Shown here: piece after piece, positions 49,001 through 55,663 of the stretch | How positions within the stretch are numbered: position 1 is the stretch's first letter | Layout: every line of letters begins with the position of its first letter | Origin: Cynocephalus volans | Taxonomy: Eukaryota; Chordata; Mammalia; Dermoptera; Cynocephalidae | Reading direction: 5' to 3' | Assembly: GCF_027409185.1 (NCBI RefSeq) | Contig: NC_084469.1 | Coordinates: 103,045,835-103,109,834, forward strand | Length of the DNA stretch: 64,000 bases | Made by a program: the position numbers and the translations under genes | The notes under the pieces: model-generated | Told to the model about the DNA's origin: nothing | The model's input: only the letters and a program-made list of their open reading frames with translations | The model's database searches: none

Positions 49001-49190
49001 CCCTTGTCCACCCACCCTGTCCCCGGAGGCCCCTGGCCTTGGAGATTCCCCTCACATCCCCTGCTCTGGGCCTCTCTCTGCAGTGGAGGATCTCGAGAGA
49101 AATGATGGCTCGGCCGAGAGGCCTTACTTCATGTCTTCCAGTCTCAAGAAACTCTTGAACAAAACCAACAAGAAACTTGCAGAGTCATAG
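25148..49190 (+). CDS. SLC44A2: Choline transporter-like protein 2 (CTL2)
   Basis: Coding exons: 25148-25178 (1a), 38193-38241, 40220-40293, 40422-40506, 41060-41144, 41429-41539, 41635-41695, 41786-41909, 42028-42111, 42202-42314, 43927-44058, 44150-44249, 44328-44420, 44594-44678, 45164-45426, 45499-45593, 46291-46394, 46498-46571, 46661-46731, 46898-46986, 48166-48250 and 49084-49190. They sum to 2115 nt, giving 704 residues. The sequence follows mammalian CTL2 throughout: a cytosolic N terminus ([15 protein letters not shown]), TM1 at about 30-52, a large extracellular loop to about 230, then a multi-pass core including [21 protein letters not shown]-glycosylation sequons are at Asn185 and Asn198. 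The protein sits in plasma and mitochondrial membranes, carries choline, and in humans bears the HNA-3 neutrophil antigen. Alternative first and last exons are listed separately. All splice sites are canonical; the exon 4/5 junction codon gives Ala. Confidence 0.97.
25346..26660. other. SLC44A2 intron 1, proximal unique sequence
   Basis: GC-rich to mixed unique sequence downstream of exon 1a. A C run lies near 26270. No exon or clear repeat was recognised. Confidence 0.5.
26660..26945 (-). repeat. L2 LINE fragment
   Basis: 'gaggaaatatttattgagca', 'cactgggaacacagcagtga', and 'gtgttccaggcagaaggaac' in reversed L2 order. Confidence 0.8.
27068..27382. mobile_element. Tigger-like DNA transposon, internally deleted
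   Basis: The ends are 'cagtagctacccc' and 'gggggaccactg', imperfect inverted repeats bounded by TA. Internal text 'gtttcagttgcctgaggtca' and 'ggatttggtactatctgcaa' matches the pogo-type Tigger family. No transposase frame remains. Length is 315 bp, in SLC44A2 intron 1. Confidence 0.75.
27530..27700 (+). repeat. MIR fragment
   Basis: 'cccaggttcaaatcctggct', 'tgtttacatgctgtgtggct' and 'ctgcatcctcatctgtaggg'. Confidence 0.75.
28470..28605 (+). repeat. L2 LINE 3' end
   Basis: 'gcttcatgatggcaagaatg', 'cctgacacatagtaggtgct' and 'caagaaatatttgttgaatg' form the L2 terminus. Confidence 0.85.
28638..28702 (-). repeat. Very short 5'-truncated L1-type retroinsertion
   Basis: A T run and about 40 bp ('atgtcgatatacattgtggc' region) lie between two copies of CTTTCTGTCTTTTCTT at 28622-28637 and 28703-28718. 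Direct repeats plus a terminal poly-A (reversed) mark target-primed insertion. Confidence 0.75.
28860..29350 (+). repeat. Old L1 3' fragments
   Basis: 'aattgaagtataatttacat', 'gacccatgtgaccactaacc' and 'agctcataacacaaaagtta' are typical of L1M 3' regions. AT-rich, boundaries approximate. Confidence 0.6.
29588..29685 (-). repeat. tRNA-Ile-type SINE, monomer
   Basis: TTTA-repeat tail, 'ggctgctggccagtaagagc', and reversed head 'ctgagctaaccagtgagcc'. Confidence 0.9.
30130..30232 (+). repeat. tRNA-Ile-type SINE with deletion in A-arm region
   Basis: 'ggggctggctgattagctca' runs into 'gtcggcagggcctgataaca', lacking about 10 bp, then ends in an (AATA)n tail. Confidence 0.85.
30435..31062 (-). repeat. 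L2 LINE 3' fragment, ~0.6 kb
   Basis: Long reversed L2 copy: 'caacaaacattgactgaaca', 'ggggctgacattctagaaag', 'gcaaaggcactggggtagga' and 'ctgagcagaggaggggtgtg'. Confidence 0.85.
31110..31390 (+). repeat. MIR fragments
   Basis: 'atcacttactaactttcatg', 'cctgagtctgtttctctatc' and 'gctaggtacatggtacatgc' in MIR order. Confidence 0.7.
31405..31544 (+). repeat. Composite SINE: GC-rich head joined to Ile-type tail
   Basis: The head 'ccccgtggcgcactcgggag' and GC hairpin are of the GC-rich family; the 3' part 'gataccaagccaaaggttgc' and 'ccccttaccggtcac' matches the second half of the dimeric Ile-type family. Flanks AGAGCAGGGCTCA (31392-31404) and AGAGCAGGGTTCA (31545-31557) form a duplication with one mismatch. 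Confidence 0.85.
31545..31780 (+). repeat. MIR fragment (right part of the split copy)
   Basis: 'ggttcaattcccagctccca', 'gactttgggcaagttgtgaa' and 'gcctcagtttcttcattttg'. The composite SINE inserted into this MIR. Confidence 0.8.
32165..32590 (+). repeat. MIR fragments
   Basis: 'gattcccagctctgtccctc', 'ctgtgtggcctgagcaggtg' and, later, 'cctcgattcccccatctgta'. Confidence 0.7.
32815..33395 (+). mobile_element. Solitary LTR, ERVL-MaLR (MLT1-like)
   Basis: The 5' part 'cagaataatgtctcccagaa', 'ttcttataaatgaaagatgg', and the 3' part 'ggacttctgacctccagaac' and 'gtaagccaccaagtcattgg' follow MLT1-type LTR order. Old and broken; an Ile-type SINE is inserted at 32973-33067. No internal retroviral region is seen. 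Confidence 0.7.
32973..33067 (+). repeat. tRNA-Ile-type SINE inserted in the LTR
   Basis: 'tggctggctggttagcttag' head, 'ccttgtaacaccaaggtcaa' middle, A7 tail. The LTR phrase 'aatgaaagatgga' appears on both sides and is a target-site duplication. Confidence 0.9.
33400..33620 (+). repeat. MIR fragment
   Basis: 'ggcctcagtcaagtgggggt', 'aaactcacaaagttactgta' and 'gcgcctggtggtatggcaaa'. Confidence 0.65.
33960..34210 (+). repeat. L2 and MIR fragments
   Basis: 'catgctcctgctcaaaaacc' with 'ctcagtggctcccacttacc' is L2; 'gagcctcagttttctctgct' with 'gataaatgctcttcagtcag' is MIR. Confidence 0.65.
34350..34610 (+). repeat. Old L1 fragment
   Basis: 'gattaatccatgtggaattt' and 'ttccaaatgtgcagtcaggg' resemble L1M 3' text. 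AT-rich. Confidence 0.5.
34616..34773 (-). repeat. GC-rich tRNA-like SINE, near full length
   Basis: T28 tail, 'gtctttttcgtgaccggcac', 'cattcccatataggatccga', GC hairpin, and reversed head 'gcgccacgggctcggccc'. Confidence 0.95.
34815..35660 (-). repeat. L2 LINE 3' fragment, ~0.8 kb
   Basis: One of the longest L2 copies here: 'cattcaacaaacacttattg', 'ggcactatgctgggcattgg', 'ccctgaagtagggccgtgcc' and 'attctgagcagaggaggcat', then a body part to about 35650. Confidence 0.85.
35661..36120. other. SLC44A2 intron 1 unique sequence
   Basis: Mixed-composition DNA with weak L2-body similarity at its start. No exon is recognised. Confidence 0.4.
36125..36560. repeat. Degenerate TGTATAC-rich tandem repeat
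   Basis: 'ctgtatatgc', 'ctgtataccc', 'gaatgtatac', 'gttgtatacatcc', 'agtatacatcc', 'gttgtatacaccc' and 'ctgtataccccc' recur through 430 bp, with intervening 'cacactg' and 'cccatgc' variants. No sharp unit length. Confidence 0.65.
36590..36795 (-). repeat. MIR fragment
   Basis: 'cattttacagttgaggaaac' with 'gactcaggggagataaggca' (reversed), then an L2-like tail 'acccagtaggtgctcaataa'. Confidence 0.7.
36941..37036. repeat. (GT)n / (GC) alternating microsatellite
   Basis: GTGCGTGCGT blocks flank about 25 GT units. It is pure purine-pyrimidine alternation, about 220 bp upstream of the P2 CpG island. Confidence 0.95.
37250..37740 (+). promoter_or_regulatory. SLC44A2 downstream promoter (P2) CpG island
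   Basis: CpG-dense DNA around exon 1b, including four imperfect 13-15 bp repeats of 'gggcaaagccacag' at 37270-37328. No TATA box. P2 use is inferred from the conserved exon. Confidence 0.7.
37625..37661 (+). CDS. SLC44A2: SLC44A2 alternative first coding exon 1b
   Basis: Encodes [12 protein letters not shown] plus G, ending at a GT donor. Spliced to exon 2 it gives ...YYGKHGTPQKYD, the 706-residue human N terminus (MGDERPHYYGKHG in human). Confidence 0.95.
38331..38443. repeat. 36-bp minisatellite, about three units
   Basis: 'taaatatttgcaacttgat' starts at 38331, 38367 and 38403, exactly 36 bp apart. The first two units are nearly identical; the third drifts. It begins 90 bp after the exon 2 donor. 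Confidence 0.95.
38738..38905 (+). repeat. Dimeric tRNA-Ile-type SINE
   Basis: Two tRNA-like units in tandem: 'gggccggcccatggctcact' with its B box, then 'gggctggttagctcactggg' with 'aagtcaagggttaaggatcc' and a 'ccggttatctttt' end. Confidence 0.9.
39298..39398 (+). repeat. tRNA-Ile-type SINE, monomer
   Basis: 'ggggctggccggttagctca' head. The B box is damaged ('aggttcaggttccc'). Confidence 0.9.
39552..39718 (+). repeat. Dimeric tRNA-Ile-type SINE
   Basis: 'gggctggcccatggctcact' unit joined to 'ggacggtttgctcactggct' unit, ending 'ccccttaccagtcatctttt' and A-rich. Confidence 0.9.
40600..40970 (+). repeat. L2 and MIR fragments
   Basis: About 40650-40750 resembles a reversed L2 ('cactaaatgagacattaaat'); 40785-40970 is MIR ('ctgtgtgacctagggcaagt', 'gtctcattttccttctctgt'). 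Between SLC44A2 exons 4 and 5. Confidence 0.65.
41217..41312 (-). repeat. tRNA-Ile-type SINE, monomer
   Basis: Short T tail, 'ggtcgactggccagtatgag', reversed head 'ccgagctcaccagccatcc'. It ends about 115 bp before SLC44A2 exon 6. Confidence 0.9.
42624..42835 (+). repeat. tRNA-Ile-type SINE split by a younger SINE
   Basis: The left half 'tcagccggttagctcagttg' and right half 'ataacaccaggatccaggga' are one forward monomer interrupted at 42664-42763. Confidence 0.95.
42664..42763 (-). repeat. Younger SINE nested in the split SINE
   Basis: (TTTA)n tail, 'ggccttggtgttatcagcac', and reversed head 'gtgagccacgggccggccc'. Flanked by perfect 15-bp copies of GAGCATGGTGCTTAT at 42649-42663 and 42764-42778. 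Confidence 0.95.
42870..43110 (+). repeat. MIR fragment
   Basis: 'aaatcctggctccgtgagtt', 'tgtgtctttgggcaagtgat' and 'cctcaatttcttcctctgta' in SLC44A2 intron 10. Confidence 0.8.
43440..43830 (-). repeat. L2 LINE 3' fragment
   Basis: 'cattcattcatcaaacatgt', 'tattgagtgcctactgtgtt' and 'gcaaaggccctgaggcagga', reversed L2. Confidence 0.85.
45608..46130. repeat. Periodic inverted-CCAAT/GC-box array in SLC44A2 intron
   Basis: Exact ATTGG starts at 45616, 45657, 45743, 45833, 45935, 45975, 46023, 46063 and 46106, with variants at 45699 and 45864. Counting variants, most gaps are 40-48 bp, with 31 and 71 as exceptions. Between them lie G-rich blocks such as GGGGTGGGGC and GGGGGCGGGC. Unit form: 'gattggttcctgctngggggtggggc'. 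It sits between exons 16 and 17. Confidence 0.85.
47105..47590 (-). repeat. L2 LINE 3' fragment
   Basis: 'tatatttattgagcaccaac', 'agggaacagcaattacggag' and 'gccctgaggtgggtccatgc', reversed L2 in SLC44A2 intron 20. Confidence 0.8.
47660..48135 (-). repeat. L2 LINE 3' fragment (second copy)
   Basis: 'tatagcactaagtgggacag', 'gcatgtgcaaagggcctggg' and 'agtggagtgacatgatccag' repeat the order of the preceding copy, so these are two insertions. Confidence 0.8.
48702..48823 (+). CDS. SLC44A2: SLC44A2 alternative last coding exon (a)
   Basis: AG acceptor then an in-phase frame [20 protein letters not shown] continuing to ...REETEE and TAG at 48821-48823. Used with exon 21 it gives 709 residues (exon 1a) or 711 (exon 1b). 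It is paralogous to the 49084 exon: both open with [16 protein letters not shown]. Confidence 0.85.
49084..49190 (+). CDS. SLC44A2: SLC44A2 last coding exon (b)
   Basis: Frame [20 protein letters not shown] to [12 protein letters not shown] and TAG at 49188-49190. This is the usual CTL2 C terminus, giving 704 or 706 residues. Skipping exon (a) selects it. Confidence 0.95.
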
Positions 49191-50390
49191 AGCCCCCGCT
49201 CTCCCCACCTCTCGGGAAGCCTCACAGTGGGAGCTCCGTAGCTGGGTCCGTACCCCCAGCCCATCAGGCTTACCCGAAGTCCTGTCACTGCCGCTCCCCA
49301 CCCCGTCCCCATGATCCAGTTACCACCAGTTTTTGAGGACCTGGAGAACTGGGGGCATCTCCTCCCTATGCCAGGGGGCACTCGGAGTTTTCAAGGCAGC
49401 CCCCCGAGACTGTGAAATGAGTCACTGCAGCTCTCACTGGTCTGGAAGGGAAGAAATCCGGTGGGATGGAAGGTGGCCTGACCTGCAGTCTCTCACGTGC
49501 TTCCTGTCCCCCTCTTACGATGGGACTGATAACAAGGACAGTGTTTATGTCTGAAGGAGTGGCCAGCTGCAGGGACCTCCAGCTCCAAACTCTCCATTCA
49601 CTCCTGCCTGCTCTGGCCAGGACCAAACCTCTTCTCCATGGTGGAAAAATTGCCTCGAGGGCCACCAGAAGCATTTCTTCCTTATTATTTTTTTTAACCT
49701 GGACATGCATTAAAGGGTCTATTAGCTTTTTTTTCCATCTGTCTCAACAACTGAGATAGGGCCACCAAGGAGTGCCTTCCTTTGTCCCCCTCCCCGCTTG
49801 TGGCTGGGGTGAGGGGTATGTGTGCCCAGGTGGGGGGTGGACAGGAGGAAGAAGGGGTGAGGCCTCTGGGAGGGACAGTGGACAGCAGCCTGTGGACAGC
49901 CAGAGCAGGCTGGAGGAGACCACTCACTAATAGCTGCTTGATGGAAACCTGCAGGCTGGCTGGCTGGAGGAGTTGGGCTGAATTTCCCCCCTTCCTTTGC
50001 CAGTTGTTGACACAGCTCTCTTTGTAAGAGACAGAAGAAAGTGAATCCACCCAAGGGATGATTTCAGGGGGAGAAGAGGGGGGCAGATGCCCTGGGCACA
50101 CCAGGCCCATCTGCCTGCCCACCTCACCTTGACGATCCTTTTGCCAAACTTGAACTCAGGGGACCTGGTTTCCAGTTCCCCCTTTGCCATATGCCAAGGC
50201 CCCCCCCCCCCCCCGACTTCATGCCCTTGCTCATCATCATTGTCCCAGGGTCCTGGAGAGGGAGAATTCCCAGCCTGGGGTCTCCCATTTCCTGTGCCTG
50301 CCGCCAGCCTTCCCACCCACCCCCATCCTGTCTGCACAGCCCTGCGTGTAACTGCATTCCAATCACTAATAAAGTGCCTATTGTACAGGT
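49191..50390 (+). other. SLC44A2: SLC44A2 3' UTR with polyadenylation signals
   Basis: ATTAAA at 49709-49714 and AATAAA at 50368-50373; the second is followed by GT-rich DNA and is likely the main end. It contains a C15 run at 50200-50214. Confidence 0.75.
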
Positions 50391-50805
50391 CCAGGCCCGG
50401 CGTGTCTGTGGTGGGGGGAGTGGGCTGGGCGGCTGGTAAGGGGAACCCCAGCTTCCAGTGCTCTGGCATTCTCTGAGCTGGGGCGGTTCTCCCGAGGAAG
50501 AGAAGTGGGGGCAGGAAACCCACTGTCTGCTGGGCGTAGTCTCCTCCTGAATTCTGCCATTCAGGCAGCTCAGGATTTTCCTGGTGAACAAATGCCCCTT
50601 ATTAAGCTCTGATCCCTGGAGTCCAGAAGGCAGCCTTGGTCTGTCCCCCTCCCACCCACCCCCTTGGTCACATGACCTGGTCATAGGCTCCCAGGCACCC
50701 CACGGTCTAGCCCAGCCTCTTTGGATCTGCCCTGCTGCCTGGAGACTTGCTGCTGCCCCCTGGTGCCAGCTGTCACCTATCACCTTTGGGCTATCTGCCT
50801 TATTT
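50391..50805. other. Intergenic unique sequence after SLC44A2
   Basis: GC-rich, with no gene or recognised repeat. Confidence 0.5.
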
Positions 50806-51000
50806 TTTTCTTAAGTAGCCACCAGTTTTTGAGTACTTCCTCTCTGTTACACACAATACCCCACTTCTGTTACTCTCCTTGTTTTACCGATGATGAAATG
50901 AAGGCAGGGAGGATCAGTGACATGTCAAAAGGTGGCCCGGCTACATAGGAGCTGAGAAAGCATTTGAACCCAGGTCTGCTCGACTCCAAAGCCCTCAACC
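50806..51000 (-). repeat. MIR fragment
   Basis: 'ccttgttttaccgatgatga', 'gacatgtcaaaaggtggccc' and 'gcatttgaacccaggtctgc'. Confidence 0.7.
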
Positions 51001-51029
51001 TCCACCCGGTACTGACTGACCTCTCTGCA

Positions 51030-52020
51030 TGCCCTAGTTCACCTGGATCCTTTAAGTCTCCTTTTTCCTTATCCCAGCTCCTGTTAGCCCCACCCACCTC
51101 CAATATATCTCCTAAATCTGCCCTCTTCTTTCCATATCTTAAGCTTTCAGCCCTCATCATCACTCACGTGGGCCTGTGCAGTCCTGTCACCCTGGTCCCC
51201 AGCTTCTGCACCCCCCACCATACACACACATTTCTTCCACAAGGTCAGGAGGGCATCTGTGAACACCTGAGTGAGATCATGCCCCTCCTCTACTCAAGAA
51301 CCCTCTATGGCTCCCACCTCACTCAGAACAAAAGCCAAAGTCCTCCCTGCAGCCCACAGGCCCTGCCCCATCTGCCCCATCTGCCCCATCACCTCCTTAC
51401 CCTCATCTCCCCCTACCCTCCCACTCGCTCGCTCACTCCACACCCCAGAGCTTATGTCTGAAATACTCTCCACCCACCTCTTTCCATGGCTAGCTCCTCA
51501 TCCTTCCACTTTCAGCTGGGGGACCACCTCCCCCAGGAAACCTTCCCTGCTCGTGTAAAGTTGGCCTCTCTGGGTGATGGCCATGTCACCCTGTTTATTT
51601 TCCTCCTAGTACTTGCCACAATCTGTAATTACATAATTTATTTGTATTTTGGGGCCAGCCTGTGGCTCATTCAGGAGAGTGTGGTGCTGTTAACACCAAG
51701 GCCACGGGTTCGGATCCTATATAGGGATGGCCGGTTGGCTCAATGGCGGAGAGTAGTGCTGACAACACCAAGCCAAGAGTTAAGATCCCCTTACCGGTCA
51801 TCTTTTTATAATAAATAAATAAATAAATAAAATAATAATAATAATAATAATTTATTTGTAGTTTCACTTACTAATTATCCACTTCCCCTACCAGAATGTC
51901 AGCTCCAAGAGGACACAGACCTGGTCTCTTGTTTAACACCTTATCCCAGGGTGGGGCAGAGTGCCTGGTACACAACAGATGCTCAGTAGGTGCACCCCGA
52001 ACAGCTGAATGAACATAAAG
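51030..52020 (+). repeat. L2 LINE 3' end, split by a SINE dimer
   Basis: Near-full L2 tail order: 'ctctatggctcccacctcac', 'gaacaaaagccaaagtcctc', 'ccaggaaaccttccctgctc', then after the SINE 'tagtttcacttactaattat' and 'acacaacagatgctcagtag'. Confidence 0.85.
51652..51850 (+). repeat. Dimeric tRNA-Ile-type SINE
   Basis: Both units intact, with 'cgggttcggatcctatatag' linking and 'agttaagatccccttaccgg' near the end, then an (AATA)n/(AAT)n tail. Flanks 'taatttatttgta' before and after form a target-site duplication. Confidence 0.95.
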
Positions 52021-52189
52021 GGCTTAGCGCAGTGCCTGGCCCCGGTGGGAATTTCATCATGTTAGAAATTGTTATTTGATTTTTTTTTTTTTTGGTGGCC
52101 AGCTACAATTGTTATTATTATATTAACATACGCCTGCATCTGAGCTCCCAGGCTTTTATGTACGCACGAAGCCCTCCGGATGCTGTGTG

Positions 52190-52480
52190 CAACAAGATTG
52201 TAGAAGCAGGGAGACCTTTGAGAAGCTACTGCACCAGTCCAGGCAAGCGCTGATGGTGGACTGGACTCGTGGTCATAGTGAAGATCATTAAAAGTGTTCA
52301 GATTTTAGGGGCTGGCCCATGGCTCACTTGGGAGAGCGTGGTGCTGATAACACCAAGTCAAGGGTTGAAATCCCCTTACCGGTCATCTTTTTGAAAAAAA
52401 AAAAAAGTTTTCAGATTTTAGATATAACTTGAAGATAGAGCTGATGTGATTGGCTCCATGTGGAATGTAAGACAGAAACG
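52190..52480 (-). repeat. L2 fragment split by a SINE
   Basis: 'gactggactcgtggtcatag' and 'gatgtgattggctccatgtg' are reversed L2 body, with the SINE at 52311-52408 between. Confidence 0.55.
52311..52408 (+). repeat. SINE monomer made of first- and second-unit halves of the dimer
   Basis: Starts like dimer unit 1 ('ggggctggcccatggctcac') and ends like unit 2 ('tccccttaccggtcatcttt'), as if the middle was deleted. 'gtgttcagatttta' and 'gttttcagatttta' flank it. Confidence 0.85.
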
Positions 52481-52689
52481 TCAAAAAAAGCTGGGAGGGG
52501 AAAGGTCCCGAGAGAATGCAATCTCTGGCAGCGTCCTGCAGATGGCGCCCGTGGCACGATCCCTCTGGTGTGAGCCTTAGACCTGTGAGTTGTCCCGCAC
52601 TGGGAAGTCATCCAGGAAAGGCTGCCCCGGGGGAGGGAACATAAACTCCCAGACACTTCTGATTCTCTGGGTGTGAAGGCAGAGGCGCC

Positions 52690-53290
52690 TTGGCGACGTG
52701 TCCAGAGCCCAGACACTACGCTAAGCCTTTTACATTCATTCAGCTGTTCTGGGTGCGTCTACTGAATGCTTGCATGTACTAGGCCCTCTGCCTCACCCTG
52801 GGGTAGGGACAGTCTGCTGAAGAAGAATCGTGAGTGTGGGCTGTTTGCTGCAAAAGCACACAAGGCCCAGGCAAGGGTGCAAAGAAACAATAGAAGGATC
52901 TGAAGGGAGCCGGGCAGGGCAGGGTAGGTTTCTTTTGGACTGGCTGAATACACCACCTCCAAGAGATGCTGTCAAACAGATGGCTGATGTGTGTGTCTGG
53001 ACCTCAGGGGAGATTCCAGGCTGGAGACATGCCATTGGGATTGTTCAGCTTGTCGATGGAATTTCAAGTCACAGAACTGCCTGGGTTCAACTGGGGAGGG
53101 AGTGTAGTGATAGATGAGGTCTGACCCCTAGGGAGAGAAGAGGTAGGAACAGAGGACAGATGCAGTGAAGAGCCAGAGAGTGGCGTCCTGGGACTCAGCG
53201 GAAGGCGGGGAACGTGAGTACAAATGCTCATGACTCCAGTGGCAGGAAAAAATGTACGGGAGCCTCCAATAGAAGGAAATAAGAAGGAAG
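52690..53290 (-). repeat. Diverged L2-body fragments
   Basis: 'cattcattcagctgttctgg', 'gggagattccaggctggaga' and 'gaatttcaagtcacagaact' resemble reversed L2 text. Weak. Confidence 0.4.
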
Positions 53291-53297
53291 GCCATCA

Positions 53298-53400
53298 CTG
53301 GCTGGCCGGTCAGCTCAGTTGGTTAGAGCACGATGTTATAACCCAGGGTCAAGTGTTTGTATTGCTGTACCAGCCAACTGCTTAAAAAAAAAAAAAAAGC
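53298..53400 (+). repeat. tRNA-Ile-type SINE, monomer
   Basis: 'ctggctggccggtcagctca' head, damaged B box 'aagtgtttgtattgct', A15 tail. Confidence 0.9.
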
Positions 53401-53559
53401 ATGGGCTGAAATCCCATAGACAGCTCGGTCAATTTCAGTTGATTACAAGCTGTGGACGGGTGACTTAAATGTCTCCAGAACTCAGTTTCTTTATCTATAA
53501 AAAGTGGATATTATATAGGTGATGTAGGACGGCACTGAAGGGACACTCCTCATGGCTTA

Positions 53560-54080
53560 GGGAGAAATGTGTCCAATGACTGCAAAGTGCAAATAAGGAA
53601 ACTTGGGCTGTGCCAGCTCCTTGGGGACCAAGTGACAATTCCAAATGCCAAATGTCTTGGGAGTATCTCTTCCACTTCTAGTGAGCTACCCCATGAATGG
53701 ACTCACACAAATGTGAGGGTGTTTATTGTAGCTTTTATGAAATTGCAGAAGACTGGAAGCAACCTAGATGCCCATCTGGAGGGGATTCTTTATGTGATAA
53801 GATTATGGCCCATGCAGATAATGGAATGCTATGCAGTAGCTCTCCTCCTCTCTATCATTTCCATGTATTTTCCTCGTAACACTTATTATTACACAGAATT
53901 TTTTATTTTTTGGCAGCTGCCCAGTGCGGGGATCCGAACACTTGACCTTGGTGTTATCAGCACCAAGAATTCTATTCATGACTTGTTTACTATATTGTAA
54001 GGTCCTTGAGGATGCTGCCATGTTCACAGGCAGATTCCAGCACTTAGCAAAGTGTGTAGCACACACTCAGTGCGCAATAA
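53560..54080 (+). repeat. Old L1 3' fragment and L2 tail
   Basis: 'ggtgtttattgtagctttta', 'ctggaagcaacctagatgcc' and 'gataatggaatgctatgcag' are L1M; after a SINE, 'atgctgccatgttcacaggc' to 'gcgcaataaatcattattg' is L2-like. Confidence 0.7.
53898..53967 (-). repeat. tRNA-Ile-type SINE, truncated
   Basis: Keeps 'ggcagctgcccagtgcgggg', the reversed B box and 'gaccttggtgttatcagcac', but lacks the head. Confidence 0.85.
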
Positions 54081-54319
54081 ATCATTATTGCAAGAATGAG
54101 TAAATAAAATTATAAGGAAGTTTAGGGGTGCTAGAGCAACCTAGAATGGCGGCTTCCAGAGGAAAATGGGTGGAAAGATTTGGAAGCAAGACAGATCACA
54201 GTTCTCTTAGTGTGGACAGCAGAATGTAAAGTGGTGGAATGGGAGGCTGGGGGTGTGGCGAAGGGGATGGCCTTGAAGGAGGGCACCAGCATCCGGACTT
54301 CACCTTGGAGGGTGTGAGC

Positions 54320-54339
54320 GGGGGGGGGGGGGGGGGGGG
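54320..54339 (+). repeat. G20 homopolymer
   Basis: Twenty consecutive G in intergenic DNA, flanked by GTGAGC and AGTAC. Confidence 0.9.
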
Positions 54340-54547
54340 AGTACAAGGGTGGGATCCCTCTGGCTGGGTTCCCTGCATCTGGATGGGAGTACGGTCAAAC
54401 TGGCGAAGAGACCCCAGTCTGGAGGTGAGGAAGGAGCCCAGGGGAGAGGGGATGATGGCCTGAACTGAGATAATGACCATGGAGCCCTCTCTCAATTCCA
54501 GATTTGGAAAGTGTTCTGCTGTAGCATGACAGGCATCTCAAAGACAG

Positions 54548-54657
54548 GGGCTGGCCGGCTAGCTCAGTTGGTGAGAGTGCCGTGCTGATAACACCAAAGT
54601 CAAGTGTTTGAATACTATACCGGCCAGCCATCAAAACAAACCCCAAAAAACAAGAAA
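54548..54657 (+). repeat. tRNA-Ile-type SINE with clean target-site duplication
   Basis: 'gggctggccggctagctcag' head, A-rich tail with C runs. CTCAAAGACAG lies on both sides, at 54537-54547 and 54658-54668. Confidence 0.95.
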
Positions 54658-54934
54658 CTCAAAGACAGCATGTCCAACCCCGAATGCTGGTCCTGCACCA
54701 GACTGCCCCTCCCTCCCACGGGCGATGGTAGCTCCATCCTTCCAGGCCCAGGGACTCTTCTGTCCCTGACCCCATAACCAACTGGCCAGGAAATCCCATC
54801 AGCTCCCCTTTCAAATGACACCTCAGCCCACCCTCTTTTCCCTGGCCTCTACAACAGCACCAGCAATCATTTCTCTGCGGCTTCCCCTCACCCCCTTTAT
54901 AGCTACAGAAGGATCAGTTGGAAACACTCCTCAG

Positions 54935-55038
54935 GGCCAACCTGTGACTCACTCGGGAGAGTGCAGTGCTGATAACACCAAGGCCATGGGTCCGGATCCT
55001 ATATAGGGATGGCTGGTAAGCTCAGAAAAAAAAAAAAA
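54935..55038 (+). repeat. Dimeric SINE truncated to its first unit, with target-site duplication
   Basis: First unit 'ggccaacctgtgactcactc' and linker 'atcctatatagggatggctg', then the second unit stops after 'gtaagctcag' and passes to A14. GAAACACTCCTCAG flanks it at 54921-54934 and 55039-55052. Confidence 0.95.
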
Positions 55039-55052
55039 GAAACACTCCTCAG

Positions 55053-55420
55053 TTTCCAATGCACTCAGAGTAAAAGCCACTGTTCCCACTTGGGCCTACA
55101 ATGCCCTACAGAACCTGGACATCTCTTCCTCCCCTCCCTGCTCATGTGCCCCACTCCAGCCCCTGGGGACTCCTTGCTGTTCCCTCAACAAGCAAGCACC
55201 TTCCATCCTCAGGGACTTTGCATTGGCTATTTCTTCCTTAGCCTCAGTCCCTCGGTCCTGCAGCTGCCCATAAGGACATGCCTGTGTACCGCCCTATTTA
55301 AAATCACCACACACCCCCAGCCCTGCACCCCTGCCTTTATTTTTGTCTGTTGCACTTGCCACTATGGGACATATTATGTACTTAGCTTATGTTTATTGTC
55401 TGAGTCCAGTGTGAATGAAG
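55053..55420 (+). repeat. L2 LINE fragment
   Basis: 'ccaatgcactcagagtaaaa', 'gggcctacaatgccctacag' and 'gtctgttgcacttgccacta', forward L2. The dimer-derived SINE inserted at its left end. Confidence 0.8.
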
Positions 55421-55663
55421 GTCTGTTCACTGTGCGTCCTCAGCCCTTGTCCCGCCCTCCTGCAGAGTCTGGGAGTTAACAGCAGGCTTTCCCCAAGGTC
55501 TTTCCTGCCAGTGCCAGCCAGTGTGGTTTACAGATCTAGAACATGGGGAGGGATGAGGCCAGGCCAGGAAGGGGGCCACTGCCATTTCAGAAAGGAGGCC
55601 TGCAGGCACAGATGTGCCAGTCAGTGACAAGCTGGCAGAAAACTCAAGATGGCCAGCCAACTG

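Noticed and set aside
50124-50783. 219-codon minus-strand frame at the SLC44A2 3' end
   Set aside because: Lies over the 3' UTR and a C15 run, with no similarity to a known protein.
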